A stretch of 64,000 bases of DNA from Microbulbifer agarilyticus (GCF_001999945.1 NZ_CP019650.1:3777501-3841500); one strand, 5' to 3'; counted from the first letter of the stretch, positions 37,104-46,320 are shown. Made by a program: numbers and translations. Notes: generated by a model not told the origin, from the letters alone.

Positions 37104-37145
37104 GAAACCCGGGTGCTACTGTAAATCTACAGTACCCCGGGTTTC
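37104..37145 (+). terminator. serA terminator
   Basis: GAAACCCGGG ... TACTGTA, loop AATC, TACAGTA ... CCCGGGTTTC: two stacked stems separated by a small internal bulge, followed by TTTATT. Classic intrinsic terminator 55 bases past serA. Confidence 0.8.
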
Positions 37146-37259
37146 TTTATTGTGCCTCCAGACAGATGGCTCACGGCATCTCCGGGTGATCCCCGACTAA
37201 GCCGTACCTGTACCCATTGCTGCTACGCAATACCAACCGCGAAGCATAGGTAATACCCG

Positions 37260-38168
37260 TTGAACAATCACAACTCAGACTCCGCTGCGACCGGCCTGCT
37301 TGCGGGTATTGGTGCCTACTTTATCTGGGGCGTCGCACCGCTGTACTTCAAGTTGCTGGACGACCTGTCGGCAATGGAGATTCTCAGCCATCGCAGTATC
37401 TGGTCGCTGGTACTGGCGCTGATCATGCTGGCGGTGCTGGGTAAGCTTACTGGCTTGCGCGAGGTACTGCACACACGCAAAACGGTGATTGCACTGCTGA
37501 TCACTACCGCCCTGATTACCTGTAACTGGCTGATCTTTATCTGGGCGATCAATAGCGACCATATTCTGGATGCCAGCCTCGGCTATTACATCAATCCAAT
37601 TTTCAGCGTACTGCTCGGTGTGGTGGCGATGGGGGAACGGCTGCGTCCGCTGCAGTGGTTTGCGGTATTCCTCGCCGCGGTGGGGATTTCCTATGAAATA
37701 TGGAGCTACGGGCGCCTGCCGCTGGTGGCTCTCGGCGTGGCACTGACTTTCGGCCTCTACGGGCTAGTGCGCAAGAAGACACCGGTGGACAGCCTCACAG
37801 GGCTAACCGTGGAAACCCTGTTCATGCTGCCGTTGGCGCTCGGCTTTCTGTTCTGGAGCAGCAGCCCCACCAGCAACCTGCTCAACAACAGCTGGCAAAT
37901 GAACGCGCTACTGATGGCCGCCGGTCCCGTCACTCTGACCCCGCTGCTGCTGTTTAACATTGCGGCGCGGCGCCTAAACCTCTCCACCCTGGGCTTCCTG
38001 CAATACATCGGGCCGACCCTGATGTTTATCTTCGCCATCGTGATCTACAAGGAGCCGATGGATAACACCAAGCTGGTCACCTTTGCCTTTGTGTGGGTGG
38101 CACTGATCTTCTATTCCGCAGACGCACTCATGCAGCGGCGCCGACACCGTCGCCGCCAACAGGCATAA
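37260..38168 (+). CDS. rarD: RarD-type EamA family transporter
   Basis: 302-residue membrane protein with ten predicted helices in two EamA repeats. RarD signatures: GIGAYFIWGVAPLYFKLL, EILSHRSIWSLVL, LGYYINPIFSVLLGVV, GFLQYIGPTLMFIFAIVIYKEP. It starts with TTG at 37260 (AGGTAA upstream). Substrate unknown; related proteins export small molecules or amino acids. Converges on the next hydrolase gene. Confidence 0.9.
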   Translation: MNNHNSDSAATGLLAGIGAYFIWGVAPLYFKLLDDLSAMEILSHRSIWSLVLALIMLAVLGKLTGLREVLHTRKTVIALLITTALITCNWLIFIWAINSDHILDASLGYYINPIFSVLLGVVAMGERLRPLQWFAVFLAAVGISYEIWSYGRLPLVALGVALTFGLYGLVRKKTPVDSLTGLTVETLFMLPLALGFLFWSSSPTSNLLNNSWQMNALLMAAGPVTLTPLLLFNIAARRLNLSTLGFLQYIGPTLMFIFAIVIYKEPMDNTKLVTFAFVWVALIFYSADALMQRRRHRRRQQA

Positions 38169-38205
38169 GTTTGAAAAAGGATTGTGAGAACAGCGCCCGA
38201 AACCG

Positions 38206-39201
38206 CTAGTCCGCCAGCCACTGTTCGAGCGCTTCGATGATCTGATGCCGGTACGGCTGGGTTTCGTTGATCATCTGATGACGCGCACCGCGCACGATAA
38301 CGCGCTTACTATTGGGGAAACGATCTGCGATCGCCCCCATGTTGTAGCGCCAGTCCACGGTCTTATCATCGGTGCCCTGCACCACCAAAATGGGCTTGGG
38401 GTTGCGGTTGGTTTTCGGGAACACCTTTAGCCAGTCCACCATGGCGCCCAGCCAACGAATCGACATAACCGGCGATTGCAATGGGTCGCGCAAGGCCTGA
38501 CGGCGGGCAAACTCTGCGTCGTGGGTATTGATGTTAAACCCACGGCTGGGATGCGGCATCAGAAAACGCCCGAGGTAATACACCCACTTGCGCAGGTGCC
38601 AGTTGGCCGGGCGCACCAGCGGTGCCAGCAGCATGATCTTGTCGAACGGCTGCCACAAACTGAACTGCAAATAACTCAGCAAGGTCGCGCCGCCCGTACT
38701 CTGCCCCATGCCGTGCCAGGGTTCCGGCATTTTATTTCTGGCCTTGCTCAGCAGGGCTTCCAGCACTTCGCGGTATTGCAGAAAGGTATCGATGGCCACG
38801 GGCTCACCGCTCGATAGTCCGTGCCCGGGAAAATCCACAATCACCACGTTGTAGCCACGCTCCAGGCCAAAGCGTATGGCCGAAGCGTAAATACCGGTGT
38901 GGTCGAAGTAACCGTGACAGATAAATAATGTGCCCTTGGGGTTATCGACAAACCAGTACTGGGCAACCAGTTCAAAACCGGCGGACTTGAAGGTACCGAT
39001 ACCGGTGGCACAGGCCTCGGAAAATTGGAGTCGATAAAAATTGCGGTAGGAAATCACCGCTTCCGGCAGGGGCTCGCTACAGGAAAAATCCAACAGCGGC
39101 AGTTGGCTGCGCAACGCAGAATAGTCCGGACGGCGAATCACCGGACTGGTATCAACGGCATTGAGATCTTTCAGCAGTTCCATGACCCAATGGTACTGCA
39201 T
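38206..39201 (-). CDS. Alpha/beta hydrolase (lysophospholipase/monoacylglycerol-lipase-like)
   Basis: 331-residue serine hydrolase. Nucleophile S168 in GMGQSTGGATLL, preceded by LFICHGYFDHTGIYA (oxyanion HG) and VIVDFPGHGLSSGEP; catalytic Asp in VVQGTDDKTVDW and His in VRGARHQMINE. No signal peptide is evident, so probably cytoplasmic. Start could be the ATG 18 bases downstream (MELLKDLN). It lies downstream of fba on the same strand but behind a strong terminator, so is probably separate. Confidence 0.85.
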   Translation of the reverse strand: MQYHWVMELLKDLNAVDTSPVIRRPDYSALRSQLPLLDFSCSEPLPEAVISYRNFYRLQFSEACATGIGTFKSAGFELVAQYWFVDNPKGTLFICHGYFDHTGIYASAIRFGLERGYNVVIVDFPGHGLSSGEPVAIDTFLQYREVLEALLSKARNKMPEPWHGMGQSTGGATLLSYLQFSLWQPFDKIMLLAPLVRPANWHLRKWVYYLGRFLMPHPSRGFNINTHDAEFARRQALRDPLQSPVMSIRWLGAMVDWLKVFPKTNRNPKPILVVQGTDDKTVDWRYNMGAIADRFPNSKRVIVRGARHQMINETQPYRHQIIEALEQWLAD

Positions 39202-39212
39202 TTTTCAACAAA

Positions 39213-39253
39213 AAAGGGCGACCCCAATTCCATAAAATTTGGGATCGCCCTTT
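39213..39253 (-). terminator. fba terminator
   Basis: On the minus strand AAAGGGCGATCCCAAATT pairs with AATTGGGGTCGCCCTTT with one G-T or mismatch, followed by TTTTGTTG. Starts 18 bases past the fba stop; closes the pgk-fba unit. Confidence 0.75.
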
Positions 39254-39270
39254 CAATTAACCGCTTTTGA

Positions 39271-40335
39271 TCAATTGATCTTGGGTACCAGCTCACCTTT
39301 TTCGTAACGCTGGGACATGGCATCCAGACTGATCGGCTTGATCTTGCTGGCGTTACCGGCGGTGTTAAACGCTTCGTAACGGGCAACGCAAATATCTTTC
39401 ATGGCCTGGGTAGTAGCCTTCAGGAATTTACGCGGATCGAACTCGGACGGGTTTTGAGCCAGGAAGCGACGTACCGCACCGGTGCTCGCAAGACGCAGAT
39501 CGGTATCGATATTCACCTTGCGCACACCGTACTTGATGCCTTCGCAAATTTGCTCAACCGGAACGCCGTAGGTTTCCGGAATCTCACCGCCAAACTCGTT
39601 GATGACCGCCAGCCACTCCTGCGGTACAGAGGAAGAACCGTGCATCACCAGATGGGTATCCGGGATACGCGCGTGAATTTCCTTGATGCGATCGATCGCG
39701 AGAATGTCACCGGTGGGCGGACGGGTAAACTTGTAAGCGCCGTGACTGGTACCACAGGCAATTGCCAGTGCGTCTACTTGCGTCTTTTTCACGAAGTCTG
39801 CCGCTTCTTCCGGGTCGGTCAGCAGCTGGTCGTGGGACAGTTTGCCCTCCGCACCTACACCATCCTCTTCACCGGCCATACCGGTTTCCAGAGAACCCAG
39901 GCAGCCGAGTTCGCCTTCCACAGACACACCACAGGCGTGGGCCATTTCCACTGCGCGCTGGGTGACATCCACGTTGTACTCATAAGATGCCGGCGTCTTG
40001 CCGTCATCCATCAGCGAGCCGTCCATCATTACCGAGCTAAAACCCAGTTGGATCGAACGCTGGCATACTGCCGGGCTGGTGCCGTGGTCCTGGTGCATCA
40101 CCACCGGGATGTGCGGAAACTCTTCCACCGCCGCCAGAATCAGGTGGCGCAGGAATGGTGCACCGGCATATTTACGCGCACCGGCGGAAGCCTGCACGAT
40201 CACCGGAGAGTCGGTCTGTTCAGCCGCCTCCATAATGGCGCGCATCTGCTCCAGATTGTTGACGTTGAACGCAGGCACGCCGTAGCCGAACTCGGCAGCG
40301 TGGTCCAACAATTGACGCAAGCTGATTAAAGCCAT
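39271..40335 (-). CDS. fba: Class II fructose-1,6-bisphosphate aldolase
   Basis: Zinc aldolase of glycolysis/gluconeogenesis. The 354 residues start [25 protein letters not shown]; zinc ligands are in [10 protein letters not shown] and the conserved GTSHGAYKF and [17 protein letters not shown] is also present. This is the longer 'Calvin-cycle type' class II subgroup used by Pseudomonas rather than the E. coli FbaA type. Follows pgk on the same strand after a 271-base spacer. Confidence 0.96.
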   Translation of the reverse strand: MALISLRQLLDHAAEFGYGVPAFNVNNLEQMRAIMEAAEQTDSPVIVQASAGARKYAGAPFLRHLILAAVEEFPHIPVVMHQDHGTSPAVCQRSIQLGFSSVMMDGSLMDDGKTPASYEYNVDVTQRAVEMAHACGVSVEGELGCLGSLETGMAGEEDGVGAEGKLSHDQLLTDPEEAADFVKKTQVDALAIACGTSHGAYKFTRPPTGDILAIDRIKEIHARIPDTHLVMHGSSSVPQEWLAVINEFGGEIPETYGVPVEQICEGIKYGVRKVNIDTDLRLASTGAVRRFLAQNPSEFDPRKFLKATTQAMKDICVARYEAFNTAGNASKIKPISLDAMSQRYEKGELVPKIN

Positions 40336-40531
40336 GAAAAAACCCTTTCTCGTCGATATTTAGCAGTTTTGGGTTAGCGAGCCATTTTTGACCCGCTGGG
40401 GCGTGCGATTCCTGAAGCAAAGCTCCGGTCGCATCTATTTTTAATTTGGTGTCAGCCCCGACATTCCGCCGGGTGCTTTAAATCTGCATCGGGCAACCGA
40501 GTCATCCTGTTGCCCTGAAAACTTCTTGCAA

Positions 40532-40559
40532 GATGCGCTCCGCAAACGCGGGGCGCATC
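40532..40559 (-). terminator. Hairpin downstream of pgk
   Basis: GATGCGCTCCGC, loop AAAC, GCGGGGCGCATC: a 12-bp stem with one wobble pair, 48 bases after the pgk stop on the leftward transcript. No U run; may attenuate or stabilise rather than end the message before fba. Confidence 0.45.
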
Positions 40560-40606
40560 TGTATTCCTCATTCCTTTGCAGCGCTGATTTATTCAGCTGC
40601 GCGGCT

Positions 40607-41770
40607 CTATTCAGCGGCGCGGCTTTCCAACATCGCCACCGCCGGCAGCACCTTGCCTTCCACGTATTCCAGGAAAGCACCACCCCCAGTAGAAATATAG
40701 GAGACCTGCTCGGCGATGCCGTACTTGTCCACCGCCGCCAGGGTGTCACCACCGCCGGCGATGGAGAAGGCGTCGCTCTCGGCAATCGCCTTGGACAAAC
40801 GCTCGGTACCACCACCAAACTGGTCAAATTCAAATACGCCCACCGGACCGTTCCAGATAATGGTCTTGGCGTTTTTGAGGATGTCAGCCAGTGCCGCAGA
40901 AGAGTCCGGGCCGATATCGAAAATCATGTCGTCTTCGGTCACCGCGTCGGCAGGCTTGGTTTCCGCCGCCGCAGACTCGCTGAATTCCTTGCCGGTAACC
41001 ACATCGGTCGGCACAGGAATATCGCACTTCTGCATCAGGCCTTTTGCGGTATCGAGCAGATCGTGCTCGCACAGGGATTTGCCTACGGGCTTGCCGCTCG
41101 CTGCCAGGAAGGTGTTGGCAATGCCGCCGCCCACAATCAGCTGGTCCACCTTGTCAGACAGGCTCTCCAGCACGGTCAGTTTGGTGGACACTTTAGAGCC
41201 ACCAACGATCGCCACCATGGGGCGCGCCGGGTTGGCCAGCGCCTGCTCCAGGGCATCCAGCTCTGCTGCCAGCAGTGGGCCCGCGCAGGCGACAGGGGCA
41301 AACTTGGCCACACCATGGGTAGAGGCCTGGGCGCGGTGCGCGGTACCAAAGGCGTCCATCACAAAGATGTCGCACAGGGACGCGTACTGCTTGGCCAGTG
41401 CCTCATCGTCTTTCTTCTCGCCTTTGTTAAACCGCACGTTTTCCAACAGTGCGACTTCACCGTCCGCGAGTTCCACACCACCCTGCCAGTCTTTGATTAC
41501 CGGCACGTCTTTACCCAGCAGCTTGCCCAGGTGTTGCGCCACCGGCGCCAGGGAGAATTCCTCCGCGAACTCACCTTCCGTAGGGCGCCCCAGGTGGGAC
41601 ATCAACAGAACCTTTGCGCCTGCGTCTACAGCGGCTTTGATGGTGGGCAGTGCCGCGCGAATACGCGCATCGGAAGTCACAACCCCGTCTTTTACCGGCA
41701 CGTTCAGGTCTTCGCGAATCAATACGCGCTTGCCTGCCAGATCCAGGTCCTTCATCAATTTAACCGCCAT
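40607..41770 (-). CDS. pgk: Phosphoglycerate kinase
   Basis: Transfers phosphate from 1,3-bisphosphoglycerate to ADP. 387 residues from the ATG at 41770 (AGGA upstream), beginning [25 protein letters not shown]; further motifs [33 protein letters not shown] and GPVGVFEF. Frames extending upstream to 42052 are unconserved. It has its own TATAAT promoter at 41846-41875, fitting its separation from epd by about 20 kb. Confidence 0.97.
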   Translation of the reverse strand: MAVKLMKDLDLAGKRVLIREDLNVPVKDGVVTSDARIRAALPTIKAAVDAGAKVLLMSHLGRPTEGEFAEEFSLAPVAQHLGKLLGKDVPVIKDWQGGVELADGEVALLENVRFNKGEKKDDEALAKQYASLCDIFVMDAFGTAHRAQASTHGVAKFAPVACAGPLLAAELDALEQALANPARPMVAIVGGSKVSTKLTVLESLSDKVDQLIVGGGIANTFLAASGKPVGKSLCEHDLLDTAKGLMQKCDIPVPTDVVTGKEFSESAAAETKPADAVTEDDMIFDIGPDSSAALADILKNAKTIIWNGPVGVFEFDQFGGGTERLSKAIAESDAFSIAGGGDTLAAVDKYGIAEQVSYISTGGGAFLEYVEGKVLPAVAMLESRAAE

Positions 41771-41845
41771 AGCCAATCCTCTTTTGCTGGTTGCTGAATA
41801 CTTACTCACGCTACCTGCCCCGGCGGGGCGGGAAAGCGGGCGCGG

Positions 41846-41875
41846 ATTATACGCTGATGCGCCACCGGCGGTCAC
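41846..41875 (-). promoter_or_regulatory. Predicted pgk promoter
   Basis: On the minus strand GTGACC (41875-41870) and a perfect TATAAT (41851-41846) are 18 bases apart. The expected start near 41839 leaves a leader of about 70 bases before the pgk ATG. It lies in the 349-base divergent spacer 41771-42119, where no gene was recognised. Confidence 0.55.
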
Positions 41876-42119
41876 CGTGCGGCAAAGTCTGCGCGACGGG
41901 GGCTTGGGCAGGCGCGAGTATATCAACCCGTTTTGTAAATGAATTACGACATGCCGCGGATAAGCCACTGACACCGTTGTCATTTTTACAAGAACGCAAA
42001 AAAATTGGTCGAACTGTCCTCGCACCGTTTGCCGCGATTTGCCGAGCCCCATACCATGGCCCGCAAACCCGTGCTTTGCTTGCTACTCCCGCTACCCCTA
42101 CCAGTTCACCGGACCCCAT

Positions 42120-42899
42120 ATGTCGCGAAGTAAACGCCGCCACAAGGTGCGCTTCCCCAACCCCAACGGGTTGCCCCTCGCGGGTATCCTGGAAACACCA
42201 CAAGGCGCCACACACGGCTTCGCGCTGTTTGCGCCCTGTTTTACCTGTGGCAAAGATGTACTGGCAGCCTCGCGAATCTGCCGCCGCCTCGCCGACCACG
42301 GTATCGCCACCCTGCGCCTGGATTTCACTGGCCTCGGCGACAGCGCTGGAGATTTCAGTGAAACCAGCTTCTCCAGTAACGTGGCGGACCTGATATGCGC
42401 CGCGCGCTTTCTGCGCGACGAGTACCAGCCCGCGGACTTACTGATCGGGCACAGCTTCGGCGGCGCTGCGGTGCTCGCCGCGGCCGAGTCAATTCCTGAA
42501 GCAAAGGCCGTCGCTACCGTCGCCTCCCCTGCAGACCCAAAACATGTGTTGAAGCAGTTTGGCAGCGCCCTTGAGATCATTCAGCAAGAAGGCCAGGCCG
42601 AGGTACAGCTTTCCAGGCGCCCGTTTGTGATTCGCAAGCAGTTTGTGGACGATGTGTTGGGCATACAGGAGGGACACATCCACAAGTTGGGGCGTCCGCT
42701 GCTGATCTACCATTCCCCGATTGATCAGGTGGTATCAATTGACGAGGCGGCAGATATCTACAATCGCGCATTGCACCCGAAGAGCTTTATCAGCCTGGAC
42801 GATGCCGACCACTTACTGAGTGAGCGGGCAGATGCCCTCTATGTGGCCGATACTCTAGCCGTCTGGGCACAGCCGCACCTCAAAGCGCGTTCAGTGTAA
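42120..42899 (+). CDS. Alpha/beta hydrolase, OsmC-partner type
   Basis: 259-residue serine hydrolase. Nucleophile S112 in LLIGHSFGGAAVL; HGFALFAPCFTCGKDVLAASRI and LRLDFTGLGDSAGDFSETSFSSN are typical of the hydrolase domain that is often fused or adjacent to OsmC-like proteins; catalytic Asp in HSPIDQVV and His in LDDADHLLS. No OsmC domain follows here. The ATG at 42120 is preferred to an upstream one that adds 27 unconserved residues. Followed by the CPXCG gene 9 bases later. Confidence 0.85.
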   Translation: MSRSKRRHKVRFPNPNGLPLAGILETPQGATHGFALFAPCFTCGKDVLAASRICRRLADHGIATLRLDFTGLGDSAGDFSETSFSSNVADLICAARFLRDEYQPADLLIGHSFGGAAVLAAAESIPEAKAVATVASPADPKHVLKQFGSALEIIQQEGQAEVQLSRRPFVIRKQFVDDVLGIQEGHIHKLGRPLLIYHSPIDQVVSIDEAADIYNRALHPKSFISLDDADHLLSERADALYVADTLAVWAQPHLKARSV

Positions 42900-42908
42900 G
42901 GGAGCAAG

Positions 42909-43103
42909 GTGACCCAAATGGAAGAATTCACGGACCAGTGCCCCTACTGTGGAGAAATGATTTCCATGCTGATCGATACCAGTGCCGGCGACCAGCACTA
43001 CATTGAAGATTGCACAGTGTGCTGCCGGCCAATTCAGGTTCGGGTAACGGTGGAGCTGGACGGTAGCTGGCACGCACAGTTAAGCCATGAGAACGAGGTG
43101 TAA
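42909..43103 (+). CDS. CPXCG-motif cysteine-rich mini-protein
   Basis: 64-residue protein of a conserved proteobacterial family. Two cysteine pairs, CPYCGE (11-14) and CTVCCRP (about 35-39), with QHYIEDC and I-Q-V-x-V patterns, form a likely zinc ribbon. GTG at 42909 or ATG at 42918 could be the start. It probably shares a transcript with the upstream hydrolase and is followed by a strong terminator. Function unknown. Confidence 0.85.
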   Translation: MTQMEEFTDQCPYCGEMISMLIDTSAGDQHYIEDCTVCCRPIQVRVTVELDGSWHAQLSHENEV

Positions 43104-43135
43104 ATCACCTGCTGTCGTACAATAGCCCCCACAAC

Positions 43136-43171
43136 AAAAAAGGCCGCGAACATATGTTCGCGGCCTTTTTT
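43136..43171. terminator. Bidirectional intrinsic terminator
   Basis: AAAAAAGGCCGCGAACATATGTTCGCGGCCTTTTTT, a perfect palindrome with A and T tracts on both sides. It ends the CPXCG unit (rightward) and the amine oxidase gene (leftward). Confidence 0.9.
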
Positions 43172-43205
43172 GCATCCTGTGAGATGAAGTTGGCGGACTG
43201 AAAAT

Positions 43206-44873
43206 TTACACCGACTGGTGAATTTCCTTGGCCGCGCGCTCGCCGGTAGATACTGCACCGTCGATGTAGCCGAAAGCTTCCAGCTCGGTGTGCTCACCAC
43301 AGAAGTGGATATTGCCTTCCGCCAGCGGCTGGGCACCCCACCAGGAGGTGTAGCTACCGAAGGTCGGAGTGGAGTAAGAACCTTTGGACCACGGGTTGGC
43401 AGACCACTTGGACTGCATCGCAGTGCCGGAGAAGGTCGCAGACGTACCCGGAAAGACGTTATCCACAATGCCGTAGAAGTGGTTAATATCCGCCTGGGTC
43501 GGCGCAGCAAATGGCTGATCTCCACCCAAGTTAGCACCGTAGTTGCCACCGAAGAAGTTCACCAGAATGCCATCTGGCTGACCATTTACCGAGCTAGAAT
43601 CCCAGGTATCAAACAATTCCGGACGGCCCACATAGGTTACACCGTTGCCGGTAACCGCCTGACCATTTACGTATTGAGTCTGGGTCCAAGGACGGCTGTT
43701 GTGGTGCAGCGCCATTTTACCATTAGCACCAAAGGCCATCTGTTCAATCGCCAAACGCTTCTCAGGGCGGAAGCTGTTGTACAGAGCCGGCTCGATATCT
43801 ACATCACGCAGCAGAGAGAACGGCAGCGCCAGAACCAGCTTGTCACAGTTGTGAACGTAGCCGTCTTCGAAGGTCAGGGTGTAGGGACCATTGATGTCGC
43901 CATTGATGGCCACCAACTTACGACCGGTTTCGATAGTACCTTCCGGCAACTGCTCAACCATCTTGCTCCACAGCTGATCGTTACCGCCAGCAATACGGAA
44001 GCGCTCGTCGGTACCTGCCAGCGGCGTCGCACTGTTGATAGGGTTCCATGCCAGCAGATAGATCAGGTTCAGTGCGGTCTGATCTTCCGGCTGCAGGCCA
44101 TACTCGGCAACCAGGTCAGCCTGGAATACCTGCCCCATATTAGAGTTCGCGCCGATACCTACCTGGTCCATCCAGGTATTGGAGTCGGTGTAGTCCAGCG
44201 TTTTGTGGATGTCGTTGTGCGAATCGTAGGTAGGTAACCACGGCGCGTCTTGCTGGAGTTTTTTGAAAATTTTGTAAACATCGCGCCACTCTTCATTCAG
44301 CTGGTGCTCGGAGTAGTGCTGGCCGTTCACGTAGTACAGTTCGTTGCCACCGGGCACCGCGTTACCGTTTACATCTTCGATATCCAGACCCAACTGATTC
44401 GCCAGATTACGCACTGCAGTGTGCTCACTAGAGATCAACTCACCGCCACGCTCTACCGGACCACCAAAAATGCTGCGGTTAGTGCTAACCCGGCCGCCCA
44501 GACGGGTGTTGCCTTCAAACACAGTGCTGGCAATACCGTACTGCTGCAAACGGTGCGCACAGCGGATGCCGGCCACGCCACCACCGATGATTGCAACGCT
44601 GCCAGGACGGCCGTCACCATTGCCGCCACCCGGAACCGCTTGCGCCTGCTTGGAAACGCCGGCCAGTGATGTACCAACACCAACAGCCGCGGCACCCATA
44701 CCCAGTTGCTTGAGGAAGCGACGGCGCTCTTCATTACCCGTCAGCTTGGCGCCTTCGGTAACGATATCGAGACTTTCGTCGGCAGAGACTCCGGTTTTAT
44801 CGGACAGCGCCTGGGCGACACGCATGCGGCGCATCAGCCCCGCGATGGGGGAGAGGGACTTGCGACTTCTCAT
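43206..44873 (-). CDS. Tat-exported flavin amine oxidase
   Basis: 555-residue FAD-dependent oxidase predicted to act in the periplasm, oxidising an amine or amino acid to aldehyde/keto acid, ammonia and peroxide. The N-terminal 49 residues precede a twin-arginine motif (ERRRFLKQLG) and hydrophobic stretch to about residue 78, an unusually long n-region; the start is supported by AGGA six bases before the ATG. FAD binding: VAIIGGGVAGIRCAHRLQ, then EGNTRLGGRVSTN and VERGGELISSEH; the C-terminal GNIHFCGEHTELEAFGYIDGAVSTGERAA is the classic amine oxidase FAD segment. Substrate not deducible. Operator-like palindromes lie in its leader. Confidence 0.88.
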   Translation of the reverse strand: MRSRKSLSPIAGLMRRMRVAQALSDKTGVSADESLDIVTEGAKLTGNEERRRFLKQLGMGAAAVGVGTSLAGVSKQAQAVPGGGNGDGRPGSVAIIGGGVAGIRCAHRLQQYGIASTVFEGNTRLGGRVSTNRSIFGGPVERGGELISSEHTAVRNLANQLGLDIEDVNGNAVPGGNELYYVNGQHYSEHQLNEEWRDVYKIFKKLQQDAPWLPTYDSHNDIHKTLDYTDSNTWMDQVGIGANSNMGQVFQADLVAEYGLQPEDQTALNLIYLLAWNPINSATPLAGTDERFRIAGGNDQLWSKMVEQLPEGTIETGRKLVAINGDINGPYTLTFEDGYVHNCDKLVLALPFSLLRDVDIEPALYNSFRPEKRLAIEQMAFGANGKMALHHNSRPWTQTQYVNGQAVTGNGVTYVGRPELFDTWDSSSVNGQPDGILVNFFGGNYGANLGGDQPFAAPTQADINHFYGIVDNVFPGTSATFSGTAMQSKWSANPWSKGSYSTPTFGSYTSWWGAQPLAEGNIHFCGEHTELEAFGYIDGAVSTGERAAKEIHQSV

Positions 44874-44898
44874 GATTTTTCCTGTGAGTTTGGCGAAA

Positions 44899-44916
44899 CT
44901 GGGACCTAGGTCCCAG
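44899..44916. promoter_or_regulatory. 18-bp perfect palindrome in the amine oxidase leader
   Basis: CTGGGACCTAGGTCCCAG, 26 bases upstream of the amine oxidase ATG. It may be a regulator-binding site or an RNA hairpin (7-bp stem, CTAG loop) close to the ribosome site. Confidence 0.5.
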
Positions 44917-45009
44917 AAGTTATTTTTTACGCCATTCTACAGAGACCGCGAGAAAATGGAATATTTATTCGGTTTTTACCAAGCAAGCGGAACTAAGTAC
45001 TCACAAACT

Positions 45010-45028
45010 TGTAAATGACTGATTTACA
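45010..45028. promoter_or_regulatory. Operator-like inverted repeat TGTAAAT-N5-ATTTACA
   Basis: Two perfect 7-base arms around GACTG, about 137 bases upstream of the amine oxidase start and overlapping the start of a doubtful rightward frame. The size and symmetry fit a dimeric repressor site; the regulator is not identified. Confidence 0.45.
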
Positions 45029-45236
45029 TAGACTTTATCCATCACTTCGCCAATTAGCCGGTCAATTAGCACAGACGAGCAGGTGTATTTTTGACCAATT
45101 CAACCCAGATTTGTCACCCGCCACGAATGGAACAGGGCAACGGTACCTGGCGCACGATGATTCCATCGGCCAGATGCAAGCAGGACTATGCGCGAATTGG
45201 GAAGGGCTGAGCCAAGAACCGGAAGAATTGCGCTAA
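45015..45236 (+). CDS. Doubtful small ORF
   Basis: 73-residue frame (MTDLHRLYPSLRQLAGQL...) with no recognised family, no ribosome site upstream, and a start inside an inverted repeat. The only support is a terminator-like hairpin 19 bases past its stop. Could be a real small protein or chance. Confidence 0.25.
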   Translation: MTDLHRLYPSLRQLAGQLAQTSRCIFDQFNPDLSPATNGTGQRYLAHDDSIGQMQAGLCANWEGLSQEPEELR

Positions 45237-45254
45237 GCGCGGCAACCAATAAGC

Positions 45255-45276
45255 GGCACGATTAAGCGTGCCTTTT
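45255..45276 (+). terminator. Rightward hairpin terminator
   Basis: GGCACG, loop ATTAAG, CGTGCC followed by TTTT. It implies a rightward transcript coming from 44.9-45.25 kb, even though no convincing gene is there. Confidence 0.5.
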
Positions 45277-45308
45277 GATTAGGTGTTATTGCGGCAAGTC
45301 ACCAACGA

Positions 45309-45340
45309 AAAAGGCTTGCCGGTTAAGCGGCAAGCCTTTT
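45309..45340. terminator. Terminator after the small secreted-protein gene
   Basis: AAAAGGCTTGCC, loop GGTTAAGC, GGCAAGCCTTTT: a 12-bp perfect stem with A/T flanks, active in either direction. It lies 60 bases past the stop of the leftward gene at 45401. Confidence 0.75.
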
Positions 45341-45400
45341 CCTATTCGCCCTAGCTAAAAGGATTAACTAGGTAGAATCACTGGTATATCGAGTAACGTC

Positions 45401-45778
45401 TTATTGACGCTGCAGATCGCCGATACAACGATTGTACTCATTGATATACACAGAACTGCCTCGGTTAGGTACTGCGTTGGATTTATCCGCAGCAGCGTTA
45501 CGACAGCCCTCGATCTGGTCTGAAGTCAGACCAACACCAGGATTAGTCACTACAGACGCATTTGGAGTGGACTGATGGTCCATTACACGAGGCGGATTGG
45601 TTTCATAAAAGTAACCACCTTGCTCGTTAAAACGATAAAAGGTGTCACCGCTTTTGTAATAGGTGTTACCCAGAATTTGCACTTCCTGAGCGCCAGAAGG
45701 CAGCTGAGTCATAGTGCTTTGAGCGTGGGCAAAACCCGCAATGGAACAAAACAGAACTACAGGTAACAGGTAACGCAT
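45401..45778 (-). CDS. Small secreted protein of unknown function
   Basis: 125-residue precursor with a clean signal peptide (MRYLLPVVLFCSIAGFAHAQ). The mature part has GNTYYKSGDTFYRFNEQGGYFYETNPP, Tyr/Gly rich, and two cysteines near the C-terminus (IEGCRNAAADKS, NEYNRCIGDLQRQ) that could form one disulfide. The ATG at 45778 has GAGGAG nine bases upstream. No family recognised. Single gene with its own terminator. Confidence 0.7.
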   Translation of the reverse strand: MRYLLPVVLFCSIAGFAHAQSTMTQLPSGAQEVQILGNTYYKSGDTFYRFNEQGGYFYETNPPRVMDHQSTPNASVVTNPGVGLTSDQIEGCRNAAADKSNAVPNRGSSVYINEYNRCIGDLQRQ

Positions 45779-45895
45779 GATGATCTCCTCATCTCCCAAT
45801 GTGTTCGGAAGTCTATTCACGGTATCTGGGCATCCCAACAGAATTTCTGAAAATAAAACCGTTGCAATGACTTCAAAATGGAGATGAGTCGTAGA

Positions 45896-46306
45896 TTAAT
45901 TTTCCTGTTCGCTTTCCTGCTTCTGCTGTTCGCGCAGGTCCTCTAAACGTTGGCTCGTTTGTGCCGCTGTTGGCTTTTCCGGGGCAAAATTTTCCACATG
46001 ATCGCGCTCTGCACGCAACGCTCGTTCGGTGGCCTGTTGCTCGTCACTATAGTCCGGCGCCAGCTCCAATTTCGGTCCATTGCTGTTAAAACCCAGTAGA
46101 ACCCAAATAAAGAACAGCAAACTGAGCAGACGAATGACCAGTGAACGGTCCAACAGCCAGTGCAGCCCTTCGCCACGGCGGCGCAAAAACTGAATCCGCA
46201 CCAGAATATTCAGCACCAGCAGCACACACGCCGCGATAACCACCCAGCTTGCCAGCCCACCCAAGGCACCCGCCAGCCAGTTGGCCACCTGTGAATTGAA
46301 TTCCAT
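45896..46306 (-). CDS. Small membrane protein next to the SPFH gene
   Basis: 136 residues with two predicted membrane helices (about 12-36 and 56-74) joined by a basic loop (RIQFLRRRGEGLHWLLDRS), then a charged, helical C-terminal tail rich in Glu/Gln/Arg. No family recognised. It starts 14 bases after the SPFH gene stop on the same strand, so the two are almost certainly one operon and the protein may bind the SPFH assembly. Confidence 0.7.
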   Translation of the reverse strand: MEFNSQVANWLAGALGGLASWVVIAACVLLVLNILVRIQFLRRRGEGLHWLLDRSLVIRLLSLLFFIWVLLGFNSNGPKLELAPDYSDEQQATERALRAERDHVENFAPEKPTAAQTSQRLEDLREQQKQESEQEN

Positions 46307-46320
46307 CAGACAGCCCTCGC

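Larger units (their letters stand above)
44874..45400. other. Spacer upstream of the amine oxidase gene
   Basis: 527 bases, clearly more A+T rich near the amine oxidase. It holds two inverted repeats (44899-44916, 45010-45028), a doubtful 73-codon frame (45015-45236) and two hairpin terminators (45255-45276, 45309-45340). No other structure was seen. Confidence 0.5.

Noticed and set aside
40716..41942. 408-codon plus-strand frame opposite pgk
   Set aside because: Ser/Thr/Ala-rich antisense shadow of pgk; pgk itself is unmistakable.
43218..44237. 339-codon plus-strand frame opposite the amine oxidase
   Set aside because: No domain, overlaps the FAD domain gene completely, and begins just past a strong terminator.
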